DNA from: JAKVCB01 sp963578605
GTDB taxonomy: Bacteria > Planctomycetota > Planctomycetia > Pirellulales > Lacipirellulaceae
Length of the DNA stretch: 15,931 nucleotides
Assembly (NCBI GenBank): GCA_963578605.1
Contig: CAUZEA010000116.1
Location: forward strand, 1 to 15,931
Reading direction: 5' to 3'
Part shown: one piece after another, positions 1-6,858 of the stretch
Position numbering within the stretch: position 1 is the first letter of the stretch
Layout of the letters: each line of letters opens with the position of its first letter
Notes under the pieces: generated by a model
What the model saw: the letters and a program-made list of their open reading frames with translations, nothing else
Database searches by the model: none
Told to the model about the DNA's origin: nothing
Program-made: the position numbers and the translations under genes

Positions 1-1191
1 TCGAGCCTCCTGGGATCGCTGCTCGGCGCGATCGTGTTCGGACGTCTGACAGATCGCTTCGGTCGGCGACTGATCTACCTGCTCGACCTGGGCTTCTTCA
101 TCGTCTTCAGCCTTGGCTCGGCGCTGGCGTGGGACGCGTGGTCGCTGCTCGCCTTCCGATTCCTGCTCGGTGTGGCCATCGGTGCTGACTATCCGATTAC
201 GGCGGCGCTGGTCAGCGAGAGTGTCCCAACCCACCTTCGTGGCAAGGCAACCGGAAGCGTCATCGCGGCTTTTCCTGCCGGTGCACTGCTCGGTGTGGCC
301 ACGGCGTTTGTCGTTGTCGAAGTCATCGGGGGCGAGGATGCCTGGCGGTGGGTGCTGGGTCTTGGCATCGTGCCGGCGCTGTGCACGGTGCTGTTCCGCG
401 CACACACACCGGAGAGCCCACGGTGGTTGATGAGCCGGGGCCGCCTGGCCGAGGCTCAGGCTGCCGCCTTCCGGCTGACCGGCGTGAAGGTCAGCCCAGA
501 GGATCTCGCGGAGTTCCAGCCCGCTGGCACCGCGGGCCCCCTGGACTTGCTGAAACGTCCGCTCTTGAAGCGAACGGCGCTCAGCGTCATTCCCTGGTTC
601 TGTTTTGACGTTGCTGTCTTCCCGATCGGGATCTTCGTACCGCTGGTGATCGCTCTGGCGTTCCACGAGGATCCACAACAGGCCAAGGCCAACCTCGGCC
701 ATGTATTGATCGGCGCTGTGGGCTACAACATCGTGCAGTTGGTGGGGATGGCCACTGCCGCTGGCATTGTCGAGCGACTGGGTCGCATTCGGCTGCAGCT
801 GATTGGCTTCACCCTGGTCGGCGTGGGCATCGCCCTTTTGGTGGTGTCACACACGGCGGGCTTTGACTCCGCGCTGCACCTCTGCCTCGTGATTGCAGGG
901 CTCAGCCTGGTGGGATTCTTTCAAGGCTGGCCAGGTGTCAGCACCTTCCTGTTGCCGGCCGAGTTGTTCCCGACCAGTCTGCGAGGGACCGCCCAGGGCC
1001 TAGCCGCCGGCGGGGGTAAGCTCGGCGCTTCGGTTGGCGTGTTCGCCTTCCCGCTGCTGATCGCTAACATGAGCCTGGCCTGGACCTTGTGCATCTGCCT
1101 GGCAGCGGCGTTTGTCGGACTTGTGGTCACTGCCGCACTGCGGCTTGAGACCTCCGGCAAGAGCCTGGAAGAGTTGGCACACGAGGCGTGA
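1..1191 (+). CDS. MFS sugar-porter-type transporter, 5' end outside window
   Basis: Inner-membrane secondary transporter of the major facilitator superfamily, probably a proton symporter for a sugar or organic acid; the substrate cannot be read from the sequence. The frame is open from base 1, so the gene starts upstream and the visible 396 residues begin in TM2. The GTG at 34 is an internal valine, not a start. Family marks are the loop 2-3 motif GRLTDRFGRR (residues 14-23 of the visible part), PESPRW (137-142) after TM6, typical of the sugar-porter family, and PAELFPTSLRG (from 319) in the second half. Many hydrophobic segments alternate with short charged loops, and a short cytoplasmic tail ends in EELAHEA before TGA. 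Only TM1 and the N-terminus are missing compared with a usual length of roughly 430-480. It lies just upstream of the large glycosidase on the same strand, which fits uptake of that enzyme's product (inference). Confidence 0.9.
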   Translation, partial: SSLLGSLLGAIVFGRLTDRFGRRLIYLLDLGFFIVFSLGSALAWDAWSLLAFRFLLGVAIGADYPITAALVSESVPTHLRGKATGSVIAAFPAGALLGVATAFVVVEVIGGEDAWRWVLGLGIVPALCTVLFRAHTPESPRWLMSRGRLAEAQAAAFRLTGVKVSPEDLAEFQPAGTAGPLDLLKRPLLKRTALSVIPWFCFDVAVFPIGIFVPLVIALAFHEDPQQAKANLGHVLIGAVGYNIVQLVGMATAAGIVERLGRIRLQLIGFTLVGVGIALLVVSHTAGFDSALHLCLVIAGLSLVGFFQGWPGVSTFLLPAELFPTSLRGTAQGLAAGGGKLGASVGVFAFPLLIANMSLAWTLCICLAAAFVGLVVTAALRLETSGKSLEELAHEA

Positions 1192-1217
1192 TTTAAACAC
1201 GCGTTCACGGTCGAGAT

Positions 1218-1245
1218 CCGCCCGCGCAGATGAAATTTTGGGCGG
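1218..1245 (+). repeat. Inverted repeat just after the MFS gene
   Basis: The arms CCGCCC (1218-1223) and GGGCGG (1240-1245) pair perfectly around a 16-base loop, 26 bases after the MFS stop codon. No T-run follows, so it is not a classical intrinsic terminator. The 3' arm opens a G-rich stretch (1240-1254) with four runs of two to four G that reaches the TTG at 1255. It could be a weak transcription barrier or an RNA structure over the start region of the next gene; chance in GC-rich DNA is also possible. Confidence 0.3.
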
Positions 1246-1254
1246 GGTGGCGGG

Positions 1255-4200
1255 TTGAGCTGCCGTGCGAAATCGAATCGGATCGAGTCGATGCGTTTGA
1301 TTTGGCCGGTGGCACGTTGTGCCACCATATTCGCCGAGGCGATCGAGGGGGCATGTTCTCAACGTGTAATGGATGGGGAATCTGATCCGGTCATCTGGTT
1401 CAAACATCACACCGTAGCCGCCGACTTCGATTTGGGAAGCACCTATCGAGTCACCCGTGTCGAGGTAGATGCCTACCGCGGAATGCTCTCGCGGTCCCGT
1501 CTTCGTACCCTGCAACTGCATATCGACAACGGCGCGGGCCACGTTTTGATGGGCAAGATGCAGGACCTCGCCGGTGCGAATTACTATCTTAAATGGTATG
1601 GCTACACTAACTGGGATGAGAACGGCGAAGTGGATGTCCCCGCCGACATCCCCCCGCTGGCGACGGTCTCGGAAAAACCCGTGACCTTCAGCTTCGAGAA
1701 CGTCAACGAGGAATGCTACCGTCTCCGCCTCACCCTCTCCGACGGCTACCAGCCCGGCTGGCATTTCGGAATCACCGAGGTCCGAATTTACGGGACGCCG
1801 GTCACCGCACAAGTCGCCTCAAAGGCCGCCTCACCAGAAGAGCAGGCTGGGGCGTTGAAACCGTACTCCGTGCCTGACACCGGCGGGAGTCTTATGTTTC
1901 AAGAAGGAAACTTCGACGCAGATGCGGAGCAGGAACTCCTCCTCGCCAACAAGTACGTCACGATGGTCATCGAGCCGTCGTTGGGCGGCGTGATCGGAAG
2001 TTTCGTCTACCGAGGCGTCGAGTTCACCCAACCCAAGAACCCCAAGGCCCCCGGCGGCGGGGGCGGGTTCCTGAGCGACCACGTCATAGGTCAATCGGTT
2101 GAAGGCGACTGGTTTAATGCGCCGTATGATTACAAGGTCATAGAAAATACGCCGGAGAGAATCAGCATCAAACTATCCGCCACGGGCGAATCGGGCTCAC
2201 TCCAGTACCTCACCTTCAACAAGATAATCACGATCTGGAAAGATCGCAGCAGCGTGCGGGTGGACTACGACATCGCGCTGGACGAAAAGGCCACCACCCC
2301 GATGCCTTTCACCTTCTGGTTCCACAATTACGCCGGCACGCGAGAAGATCGAGAAAAAATCCAGGCCATAAATTTCTATGTCCCAGAGAGGGAGGGGATC
2401 CGAAAGCTCGACTGGTCGGCAGAAACGCGATCGGACGTCTGGTTCAACAATCCCACGAGGGGTTGGACCGCTCTGGCAGACACGACACGGAACGTAGGCC
2501 TCGTCTTCAACTCCGACTACAGGTACCTGACGGATCTTCACAGTTGGGGCTTGCAGGACCCGGGCGGACTCCCGACGCTCGAATGGTATCTCAGCGAAGT
2601 CTCCGTGCCGCACGGTGGATCGTTCAAGACCACGTTCACCCTCACACCTTTCGGGGATTTCGGTGAGATTTCCGGCGCCAGCTCGACAATGGTGGGAACG
2701 ATCAACTACGAAAAGAAGGGCGCTGACACGAAGGCAAACGTGTCGGCAACGCTCGTCGCCGCCAGGAAAACCCAGGCTGTGGCCACGCTGCGATACCGTG
2801 TCCTGCCGCTGGGACCGTGGCAGCAACTCCTGACGAAGAACGTATCGCTGGATGTGGATAAGCCGCTCTCCCTCAGCACCGACTTTCAACCGAAGACGAT
2901 CGGGACGCAGGTCTTCTCTCTGATCGTAGAGCAGGACGGCGAAGAGCTGGTCGACCTGGAAGAACCGGTCTCCATCGGCAAGCCGAGAGGCGATTATGTG
3001 CTCCGATCGAAAGTGAAGCGTATCGGCACCACGAACCAGCAGGTCAACCTGCAGTACATCTCCATGGATTACGAGACGCCCCATGTGAAGTGGGCGAGGC
3101 CATACCTCGGCGGAAAGACCAAGGCGCTCGTCCTGCTTGACGGACGCTACCAGCGTGAAGTCATCGAACTTGCCCAGCGCATGGACCTCGAGTTCGACAG
3201 TACTTACCTTTTTCCCTCGGACGTGGGCGAGGCAGTCACGGACTACCGGGGCAAGGTGACGCCTCATGATCTTGAATTCGGACTCAACCGATTGCTGGGC
3301 GAGAACGCCGATTGGGAAGTGCTGGTGATGGCTGGCCACATGTTCCGATATCTCACCGACAAGCAGCGAAAGCACATCGACCAGAGAGTCAACGCAGGGG
3401 CAGGACTCGTGGTCGTCCAACCCGACGCGACCGATCCGTTGCCCGCGCTTTCTCCTCTCCAGAACAAGGGCGAGATGCTGGTAGGCATCTATCAAGAAAA
3501 CCCGCAACACTGGGTCAAGGAGAAAGACCACTTCATCACCAACGGCATTCCCTGGCCTGCCATGCCCGCCACGGATGTTTACGAATACAAAGTTGAGGAA
3601 GGTGCCGACCTCCTGGCCACGGCAGAGGGATTTCCGCTCGTGGCAGTGAAGGAGGTTGGCGAGGGACGCGTCGTTGCCTTCGGCTACCGCGCTGGGGATC
3701 TGCGAATATCGGAGTCGAGCCTGGGCAATTATTCCGGGCTAACGCCCTTTATGACGGGCGAAGGCGGCACCCCCTACATCCCCACAACCAGCTTCGATTA
3801 CCACGAATACCAGTTCGCGCTGCTGGCGAAGGCCATCCTCTGGGCGGCGCAGAAAGAGCCGCCCCTGCTCGTCGACGAGATCAAAGCAACACCAGATATA
3901 GTAAACCTCAATGTGAACAATCAGGGTACCTCCCGAAAAGTCCACCTGGACCTGACAATCGTGGACCAGTTCGGAAACCTTCTCGCGAGGACCCCGGTGA
4001 AGGTGCAACAGATCGCTGCCGGAAAGAGCACTGTCGAGATACCCGTGTCAGTCTCGCTGAGGAACGGCGTCAATCTCTTCGATATTTCCATCAAGGACGA
4101 AGAAGGAAGAGTTATCAACTGGGCCTCGGTGTCACTCGACTTTGCGCATCCGGCCAGGATGGCCGAAGTCACCGACAACTGGGCCCGCGCCAGGGCCGCA

Positions 4201-4650
4201 AAGAAGCCCGTCCCGATTTACAATCTGGGCGATACGATCGATCTGGAGATCAGACTGGAGGGGGAAATCGGCAAGGGACTTTCGCTCATGGTCAGGAGTC
4301 TCGACGGTTTTGACCGCGTCACGTTCGAAAAGTCGATGGCGGTGACTTCGAACAACTTGAACGTTCCAATTCCCATCGAGAAGCCACTCAACACGATGCT
4401 CGCCATGCAAGTCGAGTTGAGCGGGGACGGGACAATTTTGGCTACCCACGAGATCCGACGTTCCGTAGCCCTCCCGCTGGCCCCGAAACCCCACATGGGT
4501 GAACCAACGCTCTTGGGATGGAACGTCACTGCGTCCTACGGTTTGAACGCCTATCTATTTCCGCACTTCGTTAAGATCCTTCACGGGATGGGCTTCAACG
4601 CGGGCTTTATCATCGGGGGCGACGGCCCTCCGAGATATAGAGAGGCGTAG
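1255..4650 (+). CDS. N-terminal part of a multidomain glycoside hydrolase, cut by an in-frame TAG
   Basis: Large beta-rich protein ending inside the first strands of a GH42-like TIM barrel. Approximate residue layout, counted from TTG 1255: discoidin-like carbohydrate-binding domain with its first strand missing (35-183); galactose-mutarotase-like beta-sandwich (228-470); Ig-like linker; class-I glutamine-amidotransferase-like domain (623-865) lacking an obvious catalytic Cys, as in trimerisation-type domains; two more Ig-like domains (872-1080); then barrel start (from about 1083) up to DGPPRYREA and TAG. The following 688-codon gene continues in the same frame and supplies the rest of the barrel, so both were almost certainly one 1824-residue enzyme. 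The start is uncertain: TTG 1255 is only the longest reading, ATG 1291 is possible, neither has a convincing ribosome site, and no clear signal peptide follows. Likely a decayed gene, unless the TAG is a sequence error or is read through. Confidence 0.72.
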   Translation: MSCRAKSNRIESMRLIWPVARCATIFAEAIEGACSQRVMDGESDPVIWFKHHTVAADFDLGSTYRVTRVEVDAYRGMLSRSRLRTLQLHIDNGAGHVLMGKMQDLAGANYYLKWYGYTNWDENGEVDVPADIPPLATVSEKPVTFSFENVNEECYRLRLTLSDGYQPGWHFGITEVRIYGTPVTAQVASKAASPEEQAGALKPYSVPDTGGSLMFQEGNFDADAEQELLLANKYVTMVIEPSLGGVIGSFVYRGVEFTQPKNPKAPGGGGGFLSDHVIGQSVEGDWFNAPYDYKVIENTPERISIKLSATGESGSLQYLTFNKIITIWKDRSSVRVDYDIALDEKATTPMPFTFWFHNYAGTREDREKIQAINFYVPEREGIRKLDWSAETRSDVWFNNPTRGWTALADTTRNVGLVFNSDYRYLTDLHSWGLQDPGGLPTLEWYLSEVSVPHGGSFKTTFTLTPFGDFGEISGASSTMVGTINYEKKGADTKANVSATLVAARKTQAVATLRYRVLPLGPWQQLLTKNVSLDVDKPLSLSTDFQPKTIGTQVFSLIVEQDGEELVDLEEPVSIGKPRGDYVLRSKVKRIGTTNQQVNLQYISMDYETPHVKWARPYLGGKTKALVLLDGRYQREVIELAQRMDLEFDSTYLFPSDVGEAVTDYRGKVTPHDLEFGLNRLLGENADWEVLVMAGHMFRYLTDKQRKHIDQRVNAGAGLVVVQPDATDPLPALSPLQNKGEMLVGIYQENPQHWVKEKDHFITNGIPWPAMPATDVYEYKVEEGADLLATAEGFPLVAVKEVGEGRVVAFGYRAGDLRISESSLGNYSGLTPFMTGEGGTPYIPTTSFDYHEYQFALLAKAILWAAQKEPPLLVDEIKATPDIVNLNVNNQGTSRKVHLDLTIVDQFGNLLARTPVKVQQIAAGKSTVEIPVSVSLRNGVNLFDISIKDEEGRVINWASVSLDFAHPARMAEVTDNWARARAAKKPVPIYNLGDTIDLEIRLEGEIGKGLSLMVRSLDGFDRVTFEKSMAVTSNNLNVPIPIEKPLNTMLAMQVELSGDGTILATHEIRRSVALPLAPKPHMGEPTLLGWNVTASYGLNAYLFPHFVKILHGMGFNAGFIIGGDGPPRYREA
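1271..1295 (+). repeat. Degenerate 5-bp tandem repeat at the glycosidase 5' end
   Basis: Five consecutive pentamers read AATCG, AATCG, GATCG, AGTCG and ATGCG. They sit inside the first codons of the longest reading of the glycosidase, where a secretion signal would be expected. Such low-complexity sequence is more typical of non-coding or rearranged DNA and weakens the case for a start upstream of about 1300. Confidence 0.4.
1308..1326 (+). repeat. Perfect 8-bp hairpin, 3-base loop
   Basis: GGTGGCAC (1308-1315) and GTGCCACC (1319-1326) are exact reverse complements around the loop GTT. No T-run follows. It lies within the nominal N-terminal codons of the glycosidase, directly before the first sequence that resembles a discoidin-type domain. 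It could be an RNA hairpin, a small operator, or the scar of a rearrangement. Confidence 0.45.
4648..4650 (+). other. In-frame amber codon splitting one glycosidase gene
   Basis: The reading runs GAG GCG TAG TGG CGA CAC AAC ATG without a frame change. Sequence before it (barrel start, ending PPRYREA) and after it (WRHN, then MPSQDRCVSIDFYRH) fits one continuous TIM barrel, so a single base substitution is enough to explain the split. The bases after TAG do not match the known CAR-YYA leaky context. TAG is also the normal terminator of this frame at 6727-6729 and of the DUF1501 gene, so the codon is not reassigned here. Confidence 0.85.
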
Positions 4651-4662
4651 TGGCGACACAAC

Positions 4663-6729
4663 ATGCCCAGCCAGGACCGCTGTGTCTCGATTGATTTCTA
4701 TCGTCACAAGCTGGGCGACGATCCTGACCACCCCGTTCGACACCCTTGCCTGCGCGATCCGGAATGGCTTGAGTACCATGCCCCCCGGGTGCGCGACAAC
4801 GCGGCCAACACGAACGTCTTCAGCCTCCAGGCCGGTGATGAGGCCAGCTATGATGGGCGATTCGACTTCTGTTTCTCCCCGCATTGTATGGCAGCCATGC
4901 GCAAGTGGTTGAAAACGGAGTATCCCACCCTGGCAGCCCTCAACGCGCAATGGGGAACCGACTTCAAGAGCTGGGACGATGTTAAACCACTTACGTTGAA
5001 AGAGACCAAGGAACGAGGCGACGGTAACTACTCCTCCTGGTGTGACCACCGGAGCTTCGGCGAGATGAACGTGGCTTACTTCTATGACGTCATGGGAAAA
5101 GCCGCCGCCGAGGGGAAGGCTGGTGTCGCCTTCGGCCCCAGCGGCAACCCCGACGCGAGTGTTTACGGCGGCTATGACTTCTGGCAGTTGAGCAAGACCT
5201 TGACCGGCCTTTGGGCGTATGGCGGGGCTGACCAGTTGTCCCTGTGGTCCCGCGACAGGACAAAAATTATGAACTACGCGGCATTCTCGAGCGTGAACTT
5301 CCAGAGGGTGCGAAACTACGGGAACCTCTTCACCGGCACCTCGGGGTCGGTGGTCTGCGGCACGCAACGGCTGCCCGCCTTCGACTGGACAGATTCCGTG
5401 GCTTCCCACGGTTACCGAGAGGTTTGGATGCCCTTGAAGAAGGGAATCGGACGGCTGCTCCACGAAAGTGTACGAACCCCGGACCCCATCGCCGTACACT
5501 ACTCCCGAAACGCCTCGCGGGTCGCACATGTGCTGGATCTTACGGCACTTTGGCGACAGGCATACCAGACAAACACTCCGCTCCGGACCCTTTTCGAGAG
5601 CTGTGGCTTCGACCACAACTGGATCTCTTACGAGCAATTGGAGGAAGGCAAAACCGAACATCTCAAAGTCATCTTCCTGCCCATCTCCTTCACCCTGAGT
5701 GATGGAAAGGTTGCAGGGCTGGAGAAGTTCGTCAAGGAAGGCGGCATTCTCATCGGCGAACTTGGCATAGGCATCGCCGATGGCCATGGCAAAATACTCT
5801 CTGAAGGACGACTTGACAACGTCTTCGGAATTAGACGGCACGACAGCAGAATCTTGATGAGGAAGGCCATGACCGTGAGGAGCCAGACGTCGTTGGGGCA
5901 GATCTTTCCCCAAATGCGGGTCGATTACCTCGAATCTGGTTTGGAAACGGCCGGCGCGAAGGTCCTGGCGACTGCGAAGGATAACGAGATTCCGGTTGCC
6001 TTCGCCAATCAATATGGCGAAGGCCTCGCCATCTACCTCGCCTGTAACTTTGCCGGCAGTTATTTCACCTCGAACGGAGCGCGCGGAGTCGGCAACAATG
6101 CGAAGTACACTGCCGAGGCCGAGGATTTCATCACTGCCCTGGCCGGCAAAGCCGGTATCGGGAGAAGGCTCGGCATTGAGGCCGAAGAAGGCCAACACGT
6201 TCCCTTCATTAAGCCAGTTCTCTTCACCCAAGGCGAGATCAACTATTTCGGTATCCTGTGCAATTACTACCTTGCCAAGGATTTTGCGGTGGCGCCGGTC
6301 AAAGTGAAGCTAAAATTCCCGACGAAAGGTTACATCCGAGAACTCTTCTCCGAGGAGGACTATGGCCTCACCGACGAGGTGGAGACGGTCTTCAAGCCCA
6401 CCACGCTCCTGCTCTACAGTTGGGTCCCCTACAAAGTGGATGGCATAGAACTGGCATTCTCCAAAGGCGCCGTTGCTCCGGGTGGCGTCATCTCTTATGA
6501 CATCGCCGTCAAGTCGCAGGCCGCGCCGAGCACCCACACCCTCCGGATGGGAGTCTTCGATCCCGACGGTGAGGAGTCGGAGGCGTACAGCCGTAACATC
6601 ACCACCGAAGCAGGAAAGGCCGAAGGCATCATCCCCCTGGCCCTCAACGACAAGCAGGGAGCGTGGAAAGTGCAAATCGAGGACGTGACCAGTGGGAAGA
6701 AGACAGCGGCATCCTTTGTGGTTGAATAG
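4663..6729 (+). CDS. C-terminal part of the same glycoside hydrolase (GH42-like barrel, trimerisation-type domain)
   Basis: Continues the preceding gene in frame, four codons after its TAG. Residues 1-270 form most of a clan-A, GH42-like TIM barrel: QAGDEAS holds the likely acid/base Glu (E60), and FSPHCMAAMRKWLKTEYPTL followed by ALNAQWGT is the segment typical of GH42-type enzymes after the acid/base. The nucleophile is not clear to me. Residues 275-505 resemble the beta-galactosidase trimerisation (amidotransferase-like) domain, for example the VIFLP strand and the FVKEGGILIGE segment. Residues 590-688 are an Ig-like sandwich. Taken alone from ATG 4663 the protein would lack the first barrel strands and any signal peptide, and the nearest purine-rich site (AGAGAGG, 4639-4645) is 17 bases away, longer than usual. 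Independent function is therefore doubtful; it is best read as the 3' half of an interrupted gene. Substrate unknown; a beta-galactoside or related glycan is the family-based guess. Confidence 0.75.
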   Translation: MPSQDRCVSIDFYRHKLGDDPDHPVRHPCLRDPEWLEYHAPRVRDNAANTNVFSLQAGDEASYDGRFDFCFSPHCMAAMRKWLKTEYPTLAALNAQWGTDFKSWDDVKPLTLKETKERGDGNYSSWCDHRSFGEMNVAYFYDVMGKAAAEGKAGVAFGPSGNPDASVYGGYDFWQLSKTLTGLWAYGGADQLSLWSRDRTKIMNYAAFSSVNFQRVRNYGNLFTGTSGSVVCGTQRLPAFDWTDSVASHGYREVWMPLKKGIGRLLHESVRTPDPIAVHYSRNASRVAHVLDLTALWRQAYQTNTPLRTLFESCGFDHNWISYEQLEEGKTEHLKVIFLPISFTLSDGKVAGLEKFVKEGGILIGELGIGIADGHGKILSEGRLDNVFGIRRHDSRILMRKAMTVRSQTSLGQIFPQMRVDYLESGLETAGAKVLATAKDNEIPVAFANQYGEGLAIYLACNFAGSYFTSNGARGVGNNAKYTAEAEDFITALAGKAGIGRRLGIEAEEGQHVPFIKPVLFTQGEINYFGILCNYYLAKDFAVAPVKVKLKFPTKGYIRELFSEEDYGLTDEVETVFKPTTLLLYSWVPYKVDGIELAFSKGAVAPGGVISYDIAVKSQAAPSTHTLRMGVFDPDGEESEAYSRNITTEAGKAEGIIPLALNDKQGAWKVQIEDVTSGKKTAASFVVE

Positions 6730-6740
6730 TCCGGCCGGTG

Positions 6741-6761
6741 CTGTTTTGCGGCTACAAACAG
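6741..6761. terminator. Possible weak hairpin between convergent genes
   Basis: CTGTTT (6741-6746) and AAACAG (6756-6761) form a perfect 6-bp stem with a 9-base loop in the 129-bp gap between two convergent genes. The stem is AT-rich and lacks a flanking T-run, so at most a weak bidirectional terminator. Nothing else convincing is seen in 6730-6858 apart from a CCGGCCGG palindrome at 6731-6738. Confidence 0.2.
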
Positions 6762-6858
6762 AATGGTGACTTCAGGTCGCTCTGTGGCAGGCCATCGATT
6801 CTTGAGGTACCACGTGTCTACCTGCACTTCGCAGCTCGGCAACAGACTCGGTGAACCT

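Noticed and set aside
1240..1254. G-quadruplex element
   Set aside because: One of the four G runs has only two bases, so at best a weak two-layer structure; common by chance in DNA of this composition.
1000..1812. A 270-codon minus-strand frame bridging the MFS and glycosidase genes
   Set aside because: It overlaps the MFS C-terminus and the discoidin-like domain antisense and has no similarity I recognise; the bridging is chance.
2197..3531. A 444-codon open frame on the minus strand
   Set aside because: Antisense shadow of the glycosidase N-terminal part in GC-rich DNA; no family features, while the plus strand shows mutarotase- and amidotransferase-like sequence.
4648..4650. TAG as pyrrolysine or another reassigned codon
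   Set aside because: TAG ends this same frame at 6727-6729 and ends the DUF1501 gene, and no pyl genes are visible; reassignment is not needed.
4555..6231. A 558-codon open frame on the minus strand
   Set aside because: It lies wholly opposite the glycosidase, has no recognisable domain or ribosome site, and the plus strand shows clear family motifs across the whole interval.
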